DNA from: a virus
Length of the DNA: 39,009 bases
IMG/VR virus record: IMGVR_UViG_3300023178_000114
Span: 1 to 39,009 of that record
Reading direction: 5' to 3' (one strand)
The notes below the pieces were generated by a model. That model saw only the letters and a list, made by a program, of their open reading frames with translations, made no database searches and had not been told where the DNA came from. This document shows, one piece after another, positions 1 through 8,655 of this stretch. The translations under genes were made by a program, and so were the position numbers. Position 1 is the first letter of the stretch. Every line of letters starts with the position of its first letter.

Positions 1-756
1 TTTACTTTTGAAAATATCCACTCCAAGAGAAACAATAGTAGTGGTACAATCAAATCCACCATTTTGATTTATTTTATAATCAAATGATGTAATCTTTCCT
101 ATCATTGTATGATAATCACCACCCGCTTTTTTTATCTGTTCATTTGTAGCTCTATAAACTTTTATAAAATCTTCAACATCATCAACAGGTTGTTTATCTA
201 AATGAATTCCATTATTTTTACTCCACCCAAATTCCACCATAACCATTTTACCTACTTTTAATAAAGCATTTTCATACTCTTTAAATTTTCTAATATCATA
301 GAATTTCCAATTAATAACTGCTTGTTGAGTGGTTCCTTGTCCACCTTGAAATGAAGTAGTGATAGATGAAATACCTGAATGTGGTCTAAATATTGCATTA
401 GGGTCATCTGTAAAAAAACCAGATTTAGAAGAATTCATTTTTTCATTAACAGCTAATGGTTCATTTTTATGAATATTATTTCGTTCTTCACCATCTTTAA
501 AAGCACTTGATATTCTAAAAAAATCTGTATCGATTGTTTCTCCGTCATCATTCTTTTTGAAAATAGGACAAGTAACTCTAGCCCAACAAGCCTTTGTCAT
601 CATCTCATCCATACTAAAACCTCTGAATTGTGGATTTTGGTCGACAGGGTCAAGATTTAAATTCTCACCTATGTGTCCATTTTTACGATTTAAAGCTCTA
701 ATTCTATCATATAGAGTTTTTTGGACTGTTTTATCGATATCTTTAAACTGAAACAT
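1..756 (-). CDS. Baseplate-type structural protein, partial (C-terminus beyond the window)
   Basis: An open frame of 252 codons runs from the ATG at 756 to the left edge with no stop. The ATG overlaps the TAA of the gp53-like gene (TAATG), so the two are probably translationally coupled. The protein starts MFQFKDIDKTVQKTLYDRIR. It contains 'ISSITTSF', then a run ending 'KVGKMVMVEFGWS', a combination I associate with uncharacterised structural proteins of T4-related aquatic phages. No enzyme motif is visible. Its place directly after gp53 and the tape measure genes suggests a baseplate hub or wedge component. That role rests on position and a short motif, not on recognised homology to a named T4 protein. 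Confidence 0.6.
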   Translation of the reverse strand, partial: MFQFKDIDKTVQKTLYDRIRALNRKNGHIGENLNLDPVDQNPQFRGFSMDEMMTKACWARVTCPIFKKNDDGETIDTDFFRISSAFKDGEERNNIHKNEPLAVNEKMNSSKSGFFTDDPNAIFRPHSGISSITTSFQGGQGTTQQAVINWKFYDIRKFKEYENALLKVGKMVMVEFGWSKNNGIHLDKQPVDDVEDFIKVYRATNEQIKKAGGDYHTMIGKITSFDYKINQNGGFDCTTTIVSLGVDIFKSK

Positions 757-1058
757 TACTGATTGAAATTAAGTTTTAATAATTTTTTATTAATATCACC
801 TGTGTTTGCTGGAATAATAAGTTTTTGTCCAACTTGAAATTTTGTTTTACCTTGAAAATTATTTGCACGAGCTATAATCCACCACATTGTTTGGTCTCCG
901 TAAAATCTATTTGCCAACCCCATTAAAGTATCATCGAATTTTGCGTAATAAATAATATCTGCATCACTTGGTGTGATTTCAGGATATTCAGTAGTTCTTA
1001 AAACTCTGTTATTAGTTACTTTATCTTTGATTATCTCTGTATGTTTATATCTTGCCAT
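756..1058 (-). CDS. gp53: Baseplate wedge protein, gp53-like with LysM-type fold
   Basis: This 100-residue protein has a clear LysM-like core. 'DTLMGLANRFYGD' is followed by 'WWIIARANNF' and 'FQVGQKLIIP' (about residues 43-84). T4 gp53 carries the same arrangement (a YGD segment, then WIIARANN) and joins baseplate wedges to the hub. The protein is shorter than T4 gp53, so it may be a minimal version. An AAGG ribosome site precedes ATG 1058. It lies between the 904-residue junction-like protein and the truncated baseplate protein, as expected for a baseplate block. A generic LysM tail protein is the alternative. Confidence 0.75.
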   Translation of the reverse strand: MARYKHTEIIKDKVTNNRVLRTTEYPEITPSDADIIYYAKFDDTLMGLANRFYGDQTMWWIIARANNFQGKTKFQVGQKLIIPANTGDINKKLLKLNFNQ

Positions 1059-1068
1059 AATTTACCTT

Positions 1069-3783
1069 TTATTGTTGAGTGGTTGTTCCATTAGAATTCT
1101 TACCACCCCTTTGACTAAATCCATTAACATTTCGTATACCATCATTACTTGCTTTAGTTTTTGGTGCTGGTGGAGCATCATCACCGAAACTTCCATCATC
1201 ACTTGTTAAAAGACCATCAAATGAAACACTTGTATTATCTTGTTCAGTAGTATTAAATGGTACTGGTGTTAATATTTGTCGAGTTAATGGACTAATATTT
1301 GTTGTTAATCCTGATTTGATAGCAGGTTTTGGTGATGGTCGATTTAATGCATTTACAACTCTATTACCAAATCCATCAACACTATTCGCAGTATTATCAA
1401 GTAAAGTTCTATCTACTTTTGGTGTCTTGAATGGTTTTTCTTTTTTGAAATCATCTACACCTCTTCCAACACCAGGTTTCATCTGATACTGCTCTGCTAA
1501 ATGTTTAGCCCATCCACCTCTGGCTTCATCACTCCTATCTACAGTTGTGAATCCTCTATCATCTCTTGGATACCTATCTCCAAATACACCGAAGTTTCCA
1601 TTACCAACTCCAGAATCTCTTAAATGTTTAATTCCATCATAATGTAATCCTAATGTATTTGGTAAGTATCTACCAACATGAACAAAATCTAACGAAACGG
1701 TAAAGTAATGTGGTATTTGTAATCCATCATCAATTTCCCAAGTCGTAGATTCATCTGCCGTAACTGTGATGTTGTTAAAATATCCTGGTGTATTTTTAAA
1801 CATATCACCAATAGTTAAATAAATGTATGGTGCTACCATTCTTTCTTCATCATCTGTACTTAAAATCTTTTTAAATGTAGGCCAACCCAATCCCATCAAA
1901 GCATTCATTTTTTCTTGTATGATTGGTATTTCTTGTTTAGTGAATGCTGCAACTCTAAATTCAAAATTAACATTTCGTGCAGCTCCATTATAAAGATGAA
2001 CATTATCAGGTCTACCAATATATCTTTCAGTAGTCCATTCAGGAGTTACTGTATCGGTTATGTTTGTAATGAATGCTGGAAATATAATCCACTTACCATT
2101 AACTGCATCTCTAATTCTAAATTTTATAAAATCTGTTGGTAAATTTTTTGTTCCTAAATCTGCAAACTTACCACCATAAGGCACTTGTAATTGATTTGAA
2201 ACTCCTACTGAGTATGGATTTTTATCCAGAGTTTTAATAGTACCTTTACCAAGATTATAAAGTTCTGCCTCTTGAATATCTACTGATTTAATATCTCCCT
2301 TTGTTACATTTATATTACTTACGGTACTTTTTGGATACCCAGATTTCGGGCCTGAATCATATTCAAATATACTCTTTTGTTCATCATTTTGTAAGGAGTC
2401 TAAATAAGAGTAAAAATCACCACTATAATCGACATTTATATTATTGAATATACTATTACCACCCTCTAATTCCTCTTTATTTGTTAGCATTTGAGTTTGA
2501 GATTTTAATCTCTCAGATGGTTTATCAGAAGGTATATCATTATAATCCAATATAACATCTGATTTTACAGTAGGACTATTTCTTATTTGAGATTTAACCT
2601 CGTCTGTAACAGGTTGTTTTGGTATTGTTGTGTTTCTTAAATTATTATCTACACTTTTTGATTTCAATACCTCAATTCGTTCAGATTTATTTTGTGGAAG
2701 TTCATCATATAATTCTTTCTCTTCATCGGTTCGTAGTTGGCCAATATTTCTTTCTATTTCAGTATATGGTTTTTCGTTTATTAAACCATCATCTTGTTTC
2801 GTTTCTTCTAATAAATCGTATGATGTTGGACTACTTGGTATTCTATTATCACCATAATCAATATCATCTATTTTATCACTAAAGATACTATTACCACCCT
2901 CTAATTCCTCTTTATTGATTACCATTTGAGTTTTTTCTTTTAATAACTCATCACTTTCTGATTGATTATTTGGTAATTCTTTATAAACCTTTGATTCTTC
3001 CTCTCTACCATCTTTACTAAATGGAACAGGTTCGTTTCTTAACTTATCATCCTCTGTAGAGAATCTTGATTCCGTTTGTTCTTTGTAATCAGTAGGAACT
3101 TTAGGATTTAAATCTCTTAATCTATCTTTTGTACTTTGTAATACTTGTACACTATTAACAACATTTAATGGGTCTCTAAATGCATCTACAACTGCATCAA
3201 CTGCATCTCCAATTACTTCTGCAACTCCACCTGGATTTATACCTTGCACAATTCTTCTTTGATAAATTTTTTCTAATTTACCATCATTTGCATTATTGTA
3301 ATCATCTTTTACTTTATGTCTTGGTAAATGAACTGCTGGAATAATAGAACCCAACACACCAAGTGGATTATAAGTTCTATTTTTAGTTCTTGCGTTTTGT
3401 TGTTGTAAAATAGTTTGTTTTAAATTAAAGATAATTCCTTTTGGTGTTAGTGCAAACTTTGTTAATCTTGTGGTATCTTCAGCTGCTCTAACAACATTTA
3501 ATGCCAAACCACCTCTAAATATACCATCATCTAAATCAGCACTTTCATATCTATCACCAATTTCTTTTAAAATAAATGGTTGGTCAAATCCAAGATTATT
3601 TTCACCTCTAAGTGCATTTATACCACCAAACTTTTTATGTTGTCCTTCCCAATCTTGGTCAATTAAATTCTTTTCACCAATTGCTTCTTCGGGTAAATTA
3701 TCTTGATTATTTCTATCAGGACCACCTACTTTTTGGTTCCAATTAAATTGTCTTATATCTTTTACTTTATCAAATAATGCCAT
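1069..3783 (-). CDS. Large baseplate or tube-junction protein with repeat-rich linker
   Basis: The protein has 904 residues in three parts. Residues 1-225 are an N-terminal region with no recognised motif. Residues 240-470 are a charged, low-complexity linker with repeats: 'NKEELEGGNSIF' occurs twice (about 290-301 and 435-446) and 'ELPxNxSE'-type units recur. Residues 540-715 look folded: 'WIIFPAFITNITD', 'YIGRPDNVHLYNG', 'RNVNFEFRVAAF' and 'HYFTVSLDFVHVGRYLPNT'. The pattern 'Y-GR-D-x-x-x-Y-x-G, R-x-x-x-F-x-F' is typical of tube-like baseplate proteins, and T4 gp48 and gp54, which start the tail tube, are the best analogues. It lies right after the tape measure gene. The functional name is inference; the structural-protein call is firmer. 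Confidence 0.5.
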   Translation of the reverse strand: MALFDKVKDIRQFNWNQKVGGPDRNNQDNLPEEAIGEKNLIDQDWEGQHKKFGGINALRGENNLGFDQPFILKEIGDRYESADLDDGIFRGGLALNVVRAAEDTTRLTKFALTPKGIIFNLKQTILQQQNARTKNRTYNPLGVLGSIIPAVHLPRHKVKDDYNNANDGKLEKIYQRRIVQGINPGGVAEVIGDAVDAVVDAFRDPLNVVNSVQVLQSTKDRLRDLNPKVPTDYKEQTESRFSTEDDKLRNEPVPFSKDGREEESKVYKELPNNQSESDELLKEKTQMVINKEELEGGNSIFSDKIDDIDYGDNRIPSSPTSYDLLEETKQDDGLINEKPYTEIERNIGQLRTDEEKELYDELPQNKSERIEVLKSKSVDNNLRNTTIPKQPVTDEVKSQIRNSPTVKSDVILDYNDIPSDKPSERLKSQTQMLTNKEELEGGNSIFNNINVDYSGDFYSYLDSLQNDEQKSIFEYDSGPKSGYPKSTVSNINVTKGDIKSVDIQEAELYNLGKGTIKTLDKNPYSVGVSNQLQVPYGGKFADLGTKNLPTDFIKFRIRDAVNGKWIIFPAFITNITDTVTPEWTTERYIGRPDNVHLYNGAARNVNFEFRVAAFTKQEIPIIQEKMNALMGLGWPTFKKILSTDDEERMVAPYIYLTIGDMFKNTPGYFNNITVTADESTTWEIDDGLQIPHYFTVSLDFVHVGRYLPNTLGLHYDGIKHLRDSGVGNGNFGVFGDRYPRDDRGFTTVDRSDEARGGWAKHLAEQYQMKPGVGRGVDDFKKEKPFKTPKVDRTLLDNTANSVDGFGNRVVNALNRPSPKPAIKSGLTTNISPLTRQILTPVPFNTTEQDNTSVSFDGLLTSDDGSFGDDAPPAPKTKASNDGIRNVNGFSQRGGKNSNGTTTQQ
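2446..2931 (-). repeat. Direct repeat inside the junction-protein linker
   Basis: A 32-bp segment is identical at 2450-2481 and 2885-2916. It encodes the core of 'TQMxxNKEELEGGNSIF', which is present twice in the linker of the 904-residue protein. Identity at synonymous positions points to a recent internal duplication or to gene conversion. Confidence 0.85.
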
Positions 3784-3787
3784 GTTT

Positions 3788-6367
3788 TTATCCGTTATCT
3801 GCCATGTTTCTTCTATCTACATTACCTTTTAGTATAGCATCTAATATTGCCTGATTAGTAACATTAGTTTTTTCTAATTGTGATACTTGTGATTCTAATG
3901 TTTGTATTTGTGAACTAAATTGTTCTTTTAAAGTTACAGTAAGTTTATCTGCAATCAATGTAGCTGTAGCTGTTTCAGATGTTTTTTGAGCTTCTGTTGA
4001 ACTTGATGTTAAGGTTTTACCTCTATCTTTATTTTTTCCAAAAAATTCTTTATATAATCCAATAAAACCACCTAATGCTGAACCCGCTCCTGCACCTACT
4101 GTAGTACCAAGACCAGGTATGATAGAACCAAGTGTTGCCCCTATTCCTGCATATTTTGCTGTTTCCCCTAATATACCAAGTGATTTATCTGCACCACTAC
4201 CAGGAGTTACCAGTTTTGAATCTCTAAGTTTATCTGTTCCAAAAGCAGCTGCTGTACCTATAAGAGCTGATGGATTAACTCCTCTAAACATACTAAGGCC
4301 TCTTCCCAACATACCCTTACCTTTTCCAAGAAGTCCTTTGAACATATCACCACCTCTTGCAAATAAACCTGGTTTCATACTTTTTTGTATTGAAAGTTCT
4401 TTAAGGAATTGTGCCATTGTTCCACCTCGAAATGACATTCCAGTCTTTCTATACATTTGTAAAAGTTTTGGGTTACTTTTGGCCACCAAATTAGCACCTT
4501 TACCAACCCCAAATAATTTACCCATTTTACCGAAACCTGATTTAAAGAAATTACCCATTTTAGTTCCTGCAAGATACCTACCTATTCCTTTGAATAATCC
4601 ACCACCTTTTGTTAAAAGGAACAAAGCACCAATTATTACTCCTAAATTACCTAACATTGAATCCAATAAATGTTGAATAATACCTAATGTCTTATCCATA
4701 CTTTCAATAAATGGTAAAGTAGGGTCTACCTCACTATCATCCATTCCAACTTCAAGTTTACCACTTGCTAATTTACTTAACTCCTCAACACTCACTCCAA
4801 GAGCTTGTGCAAGTTTTCTTCTTTGTAATACATTTAATCTTGAAAATTCTTCTTGTCCACCTAATTGATTAACAACATCTCTAGCTGCTCCTGCAACATC
4901 ACCCTCAAGAGCTAATTGTCGAGCTCTATTGAAGTTTAATTGTTTACCAATCATCAATGAAGCTTCCATTTCAGATTGAATAGAAGATTCAAAATCTAAT
5001 AATGTGTTTGCAATCTTAGCAGTTGTTGATAAATTCACACCCATTTTACGAGCTTCAACTGCAGCTCTTCTCATATTTAAAAGATTTTTTCCACCAAATG
5101 ATGCAATATCTTCGGAATTTTCTGCTAAATCTGAGAACAACCTACCAATTGGAATATTATTTTGGTCTGCTAATTGTTTTGTAATACTCATTTGAGTTTC
5201 AAGATTTTTATCTGAAACACCACCTGTTACTTGAAATTGTCTTAATGCGAATGCAGCATGTTCAGCTTGAACCCCTAATAATACTGAACCTTGAGCTATA
5301 TCTTTTATAAATTTATTGTTTTCTGCTCTTAAAGTACCAAATTGTGTAACTAATGGATTAAGTGCTGCTGTTTGGTCAACACCCAAAAATACCTTTTGAA
5401 ATAAATTATCAAGAACACCAATATCTTTTCTCACAATTTTAAGACTTTGTGATAAACTTGTCCCAACATCTTGAGTTACTTTTTTAACATCTTCACTAAA
5501 TGATTTAAGTGCTTTACTCACACCCAATACAAATGCAACAAGAGCTAATTTTAAAAGTTTCGTAGGGTCTTTTGATATTTCTTTTGTAAATGCTTTACCC
5601 AATAATACAGTTTCTTTAACTTTATTATTAAATTCATCATATTTTTTATTAAATACTTCTCTAGCTTTATCTTGAGCTTTTGCTTCATCCACCAACTTAC
5701 CAGTATTTTTAATATCCTCTCTAACTGCATCTGCTCTTTTTCGAACTATATCTAATGTTTCTTGAGCTATATCTCTATCCTCTTCAGAAAGAGTAATTAA
5801 TTTCTCTTCTAAATCCTCAAGGTCTTGTAAAGCGTCTGCTTCATCATAAGCTAACAATTGTTTTTTAGTACTAATATCATTAGAGTTTAATCCAAGTTCA
5901 ACTATTTCTTTAAAAATATCTCTAGCTCTATCACTACCACCGAAATTATCAGCAGTTTCACCAATTTTACCTATTGCATTAACATAAGTTTGTGCCTTTT
6001 TATCATTAAAGTTTAGAGGCTGAAGACTTTTAACTCTTATTTTTTGAACTTTTTTACCTAAATCATCAAAACCAGAATTTACATCATTAAGTGAATCCAA
6101 ATAGCTTTTAATTACACCCTTTTCTTTTTTCCAACCATCAATTCTTCCTTTAGAAGCTTCTAAAGCTTTAGTATCTCCCGCTTCTTTAGCTCTATTATAT
6201 TTTATTAATTCATCATTAATCTTTTTATCAAGTTCAAGAAGTTTAGCTCTTTCCCTAAGAATTCTAAGAATAGATTTCTCTGATTCAGATTGAGACTCAT
6301 TTATCCTTTGTTGAATTCTTTCCGATTCAGTTAGAATTTTGTTCTGTTGTTTTGGGTCTATTGCCAT
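3788..6367 (-). CDS. Tail tape measure protein
   Basis: This 859-residue protein is helical and charged at the N-terminus (coiled coil likely at 1-60 and 175-250). Hydrophobic stretches follow at about 270-286 ('LLKLALVAFVLGV') and 572-588 ('LGNLGVIIGALFLLTKGGG'). A Gly/Ala-rich hydrophobic segment lies near 735-775 ('GAGAGSALGGFIGLYKEFFG'), then a final coiled coil. This composition is the usual signature of tape measure proteins, which fix tail length and sit inside the tube. It lies downstream of the tube gene and the gp26-like pair and before the junction and gp53-like genes, the expected place. It is longer than T4 gp29. GAGAAGG precedes the ATG. Confidence 0.75.
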   Translation of the reverse strand: MAIDPKQQNKILTESERIQQRINESQSESEKSILRILRERAKLLELDKKINDELIKYNRAKEAGDTKALEASKGRIDGWKKEKGVIKSYLDSLNDVNSGFDDLGKKVQKIRVKSLQPLNFNDKKAQTYVNAIGKIGETADNFGGSDRARDIFKEIVELGLNSNDISTKKQLLAYDEADALQDLEDLEEKLITLSEEDRDIAQETLDIVRKRADAVREDIKNTGKLVDEAKAQDKAREVFNKKYDEFNNKVKETVLLGKAFTKEISKDPTKLLKLALVAFVLGVSKALKSFSEDVKKVTQDVGTSLSQSLKIVRKDIGVLDNLFQKVFLGVDQTAALNPLVTQFGTLRAENNKFIKDIAQGSVLLGVQAEHAAFALRQFQVTGGVSDKNLETQMSITKQLADQNNIPIGRLFSDLAENSEDIASFGGKNLLNMRRAAVEARKMGVNLSTTAKIANTLLDFESSIQSEMEASLMIGKQLNFNRARQLALEGDVAGAARDVVNQLGGQEEFSRLNVLQRRKLAQALGVSVEELSKLASGKLEVGMDDSEVDPTLPFIESMDKTLGIIQHLLDSMLGNLGVIIGALFLLTKGGGLFKGIGRYLAGTKMGNFFKSGFGKMGKLFGVGKGANLVAKSNPKLLQMYRKTGMSFRGGTMAQFLKELSIQKSMKPGLFARGGDMFKGLLGKGKGMLGRGLSMFRGVNPSALIGTAAAFGTDKLRDSKLVTPGSGADKSLGILGETAKYAGIGATLGSIIPGLGTTVGAGAGSALGGFIGLYKEFFGKNKDRGKTLTSSSTEAQKTSETATATLIADKLTVTLKEQFSSQIQTLESQVSQLEKTNVTNQAILDAILKGNVDRRNMADNG

Positions 6368-6425
6368 ACCTTCTCTACTTTAAATAAATTTATGAAATGT
6401 GGATGTAACAATTAAAAAGAAAAAA

Positions 6426-6602
6426 TTATTTAAATGCCTTTTCTAAAGCATCTAAGGCTTTGACAGCATGTCTTTGTTGAGCAGGTGTTCCGTTTTTCAA
6501 TAAATCTTCCATTTTATCATCAAAATTTTTATTTACTGACTTTTTCCACCTACGAAGAACATTATCAATAAAGCCTTCCATAGTTATTTTTTTCTTAGAC
6601 AT
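6426..6602 (-). CDS. Small basic protein of 58 residues
   Basis: This short ORF starts at ATG 6602 (MSKKKITMEGFIDNVLRRWK) and ends ALDALEKAFK followed by TAA at 6426-6428. A GGAG ribosome site lies about 7 nt before the start, and a late-promoter-like motif lies about 32 nt upstream at 6634-6644. The product is helical, lysine-rich, and has no cysteine or membrane segment. It sits between the gp26-like pair and the tape measure gene. I do not recognise it; a tail assembly accessory role is only suggested by position. Confidence 0.65.
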   Translation of the reverse strand: MSKKKITMEGFIDNVLRRWKKSVNKNFDDKMEDLLKNGTPAQQRHAVKALDALEKAFK

Positions 6603-6633
6603 ATTTACTCCGATTTTGAATATTATAAATCAA

Positions 6634-6644
6634 TAATAAATATC
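6634..6644 (-). promoter_or_regulatory. Late-promoter-like motif
   Basis: The coding strand reads GATATTTATTA about 32 nt before the 58-residue ORF, within an AT-only stretch. Confidence 0.5.
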
Positions 6645-6658
6645 ATATATCAAAGATT

Positions 6659-6874
6659 TTATCTACTTTGTAAGGCTTTCTTTTGAGCTTCTTGTTCTTG
6701 TTTTTTGACTTTGACTAATTTATCAAGATAATATCTTCTCATCATAACAGGCATAGTATAGACGTCGGAAAAAGTGAAACTATTTCCGTAATTGATTAAT
6801 GAAAAGATTTCGTCGTGAACTACTTCTTTATATTTCGGATTCGGGCCAAAAAAATCGTATCCCAATCGGTACAT
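6659..6874 (-). CDS. gp51/tail-assembly-chaperone-like short ORF overlapping the gp26-like gene
   Basis: This 71-residue frame lies in the +1 frame relative to the gp26-like gene and overlaps its end by 47 nt. It contains 'YDFFGPNPKYKEVVHDEIF', then 'MPVMMRRYYLDKLVKVKKQE' and a charged tail. The 'MP-x(3)-RR-[YF]YLxKLV' ending resembles small baseplate-hub or tail-assembly partners such as T4 gp51. ATG 6874 has an AGGAGAG sequence, but about 15 nt away, which is far for an SD. A seven-T run at 6848-6854 in the overlap could instead let ribosomes shift from the upstream frame into this one and make a fusion, as for tail assembly chaperones between tube and tape measure genes. Either route is possible. 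Confidence 0.6.
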   Translation of the reverse strand: MYRLGYDFFGPNPKYKEVVHDEIFSLINYGNSFTFSDVYTMPVMMRRYYLDKLVKVKKQEQEAQKKALQSR

Positions 6875-7604
6875 TAACCGTATGGGACTCTCCTATTTGG
6901 CTTGTATAATCAGTTTTGAAGATGATATCAGGACTTATATCTGTGTAAAACTTTCTAAACTCCTTTGAATCTCTTGCAAGAAACTGATTTTGAATAAAAT
7001 CGTTCACTACTTTTTTATCGGTTTCACCATCAACTGAAATGATTTGGTGTTTTAACCTTGTGGTTAATTCGTTTGAAACACCTGTAACTTGAGTTAATTT
7101 AGCTGTAGCTTTTAACTCTTCATCGATTTTTCTTTCATCTTGATGAGTAAGTAATTTGAATGTGATTACTCTTTTAGAAGTAGGTAATGTAAATTCAAAT
7201 TCATTTTTACCATCTTTGAAAAGTTTTTCATCGATTTTTTTTGTTTTTAATGAAGTTAAATCAAAAGTGTGTTCCACTTCTAATGAAGTATCAGGGTCAT
7301 CTAATTTTACGGTATAATCCTTACCATAACCCAACACTCTTGTACCCAACATAAGAGCATTTTTATCTCCAATCAACAAATCATCTAATTTAACTTTAGG
7401 ATTTGCAATGACACTTTCAAGTAACTTATCAATTACTGTGCCTTTTTCGATTAAATTTGCTGACGAAAGAATATCTTCCTCTTTTGCTGTCATATATTTA
7501 ACTTCTATTGTTCCACTACTTAATGGACTATCTTCTGGATATAATAAACCTTTTGAAGGTAAGGATAGTTCTTCAGTAGGAAACGCATACTGATTTTCAG
7601 CCAT
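6828..7604 (-). CDS. gp26: gp26-like baseplate hub / tail assembly protein
   Basis: The 258-residue protein starts MAENQYAFPTEELSLPSKG. The 'LPSKGLLYP' segment near residue 15 and the following 'EVKYMTAKEEDILSSANLI' match the T4 baseplate protein family represented by gp26 (Pfam T4_baseplate, as I recall it). A 'LGYGKDYTVKL' region and a charged middle follow. It ends 'IGIRFFWPESEI', where the frame overlaps the 71-residue ORF at a seven-T run. The SD is AGGAGAA. It lies between tube and tape measure genes, where tail assembly chaperones are found in other tailed phages, so a chaperone role is as plausible as a structural hub role. Confidence 0.7.
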   Translation of the reverse strand: MAENQYAFPTEELSLPSKGLLYPEDSPLSSGTIEVKYMTAKEEDILSSANLIEKGTVIDKLLESVIANPKVKLDDLLIGDKNALMLGTRVLGYGKDYTVKLDDPDTSLEVEHTFDLTSLKTKKIDEKLFKDGKNEFEFTLPTSKRVITFKLLTHQDERKIDEELKATAKLTQVTGVSNELTTRLKHQIISVDGETDKKVVNDFIQNQFLARDSKEFRKFYTDISPDIIFKTDYTSQIGESHTVNVPIGIRFFWPESEI

Positions 7605-7676
7605 TTTGTTTTCTCCTGTGAAATGTAATTAAAACCATATAATATAACTATGTTGTAACTTTAGAAAAAATCTAAT

Positions 7677-7904
7677 TTATTTTTTGTTTCCTAAAACTTT
7701 TTCAGCACCTGCGATACCAAAACTACCTAAAGTAGTGAATAGGAATGAGTTATACACAACATCATTGATAACTAAATCTTTACCCATGATACCTGTGATA
7801 ACATCTGCCATAGCAAACACAACCATTATCGTAAACGCTCCGAAACCAATTATTGATTTCTCATTATAGTCGTTATTATCTTTAAATATTTCCCACATTT
7901 TCAT
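7677..7904 (-). CDS. Small two-helix membrane protein, holin candidate
   Basis: The 75-residue protein has a short charged N-terminus (MKMWEIFKDNNDYNEKS), a first hydrophobic helix about 19-40 ('IIGFGAFTIMVVFAMADVITG'-like) and a second about 48-70 ('NSFLFTTLGSFGIAGAEKVLG'), then a basic end (NKK). Size and topology fit small class II-type holins or other phage inner-membrane proteins. It lies between the tube gene and the gp26-like gene, and no lysin gene is visible nearby, so a holin role is not secured. A strong GGAGG site precedes ATG 7904; a second in-frame ATG lies two codons in. Confidence 0.6.
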   Translation of the reverse strand: MKMWEIFKDNNDYNEKSIIGFGAFTIMVVFAMADVITGIMGKDLVINDVVYNSFLFTTLGSFGIAGAEKVLGNKK

Positions 7905-7918
7905 ATGCCCTCCGCTAT

Positions 7919-7933
7919 CGGTTCTCTGAACCG
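7919..7933. promoter_or_regulatory. Short GC hairpin between tube and membrane-protein genes
   Basis: CGGTTC and GAACCG form a 6-bp stem with a 3-nt loop. There is no following T-run, so it is more likely an mRNA processing or stabilising element than a terminator. Confidence 0.45.
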
Positions 7934-7948
7934 GTTATTGTTAAACTC

Positions 7949-8440
7949 TTAGTAAGAAAGTATTGCGTAATCGTAACGAAGTGTCAAAGTAATATCTGCC
8001 ACATCTGTACCATTAGCAAAATCTAAATCATTGAAGTTAGCTGATTGAATGAAAGCACCTTTCAATACCCATTCTTCAACTTTATCACCAACTGGTCCTA
8101 ACATATTGAAAGTAATATCTTTCTTGTAGAAATCAGCATATCCATCACGACCTGTTACTGATTCGTGGTGTAATCTTACCCACTCCATAACTGCTTGTGC
8201 TCCACTTGGAACGATTGGGTCGTATAATGTGATTTCTAATGTTTCCCAAACACCTTTACCTTTTAGGTATCTTTTAACATTGATGTGATTTAATTCTATT
8301 TCTTCAAATGTAATATTTGGTCTATTCGCGGTTTTAACGAAATATGATGGAATACCATCGATATACATGACGAAACGATTTTTCGTTTTTGGTTCAAACG
8401 GTGTAAAAAATATTTCGTCTGTTGATAATATGTCGGCCAT
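7949..8440 (-). CDS. gp19: Tail tube protein, gp19-like
   Basis: The product is 163 residues, the same length as T4 gp19. It has the usual tube features: 'PKTKNRFVMYIDGIPSYFVK' near residue 18, 'WETLEITLYDPIVPSGAQAV', 'HESVTGRDGYADFYKKDITF', and the C-terminal 'ADITLTLRYDYAIL'. Subunits stack as rings inside the contractile sheath and carry DNA on injection. An AGGAGAA site precedes the ATG, and a late-promoter-like motif lies 44-54 nt upstream. It is a separate transcription unit from the sheath gene, because a terminator and a plus-strand RNA locus lie between them. Confidence 0.92.
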   Translation of the reverse strand: MADILSTDEIFFTPFEPKTKNRFVMYIDGIPSYFVKTANRPNITFEEIELNHINVKRYLKGKGVWETLEITLYDPIVPSGAQAVMEWVRLHHESVTGRDGYADFYKKDITFNMLGPVGDKVEEWVLKGAFIQSANFNDLDFANGTDVADITLTLRYDYAILSY

Positions 8441-8483
8441 TTTATTTCTCCTAAAGTTTGTTTGCCGTTATTCTTTTATACAT

Positions 8484-8494
8484 TAATAAATATC
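8484..8494 (-). promoter_or_regulatory. Late-promoter-like motif of the tube gene
   Basis: GATATTTATTA on the coding strand, about 44 nt upstream of the tube gene start. It is one of the best copies of the recurring motif. Confidence 0.55.
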
Positions 8495-8578
8495 AGATTT
8501 ATAAAAAAAATGATATCGATGCAATAGGTATTTTGATATAGTTCTTAGAAGTTTTTTTGAAGTTTTTTAAAAAAACGC

Positions 8579-8610
8579 TTGACTTGTATGTATTTTTATT
8601 GTTATATTTG
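8579..8610 (+). promoter_or_regulatory. Plus-strand sigma70-type promoter
   Basis: TTGACT at 8579-8584 and TTATAT at 8602-8607 are separated by exactly 17 nt. The -10 region continues as TATATTTG. It points away from every protein gene in the window and towards the structured segment ending at the terminator at 8744-8773. It is unlike the late-promoter motif of the minus-strand genes. Confidence 0.65.
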
Positions 8611-8655
8611 AGTGTAAGATATTTTGATAAAGGTAAGCGATCCTGTTAATAAAGA

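Noticed and set aside
4119-4676. A long plus-strand open frame opposite the tape measure gene
   Set aside because: Its product is Pro/Leu-rich and matches what is expected from reading the reverse of a Lys/Gly-rich gene. There is no SD, and it lies wholly inside a well-supported gene. The same applies to the other plus-strand frames.
7919-7933. A terminator after the tube gene
   Set aside because: The hairpin has no T-run on the minus strand and is only 6 bp.
8603-8610. TATATTTG as proof of a Bacteroidota host (TAnnTTTG promoter)
   Set aside because: It fits that consensus but equally fits a sigma70 promoter with 17-nt spacing. The strong SD sites at most starts argue against an SD-poor host unless the phage bS21 alters initiation. 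The host is left open.
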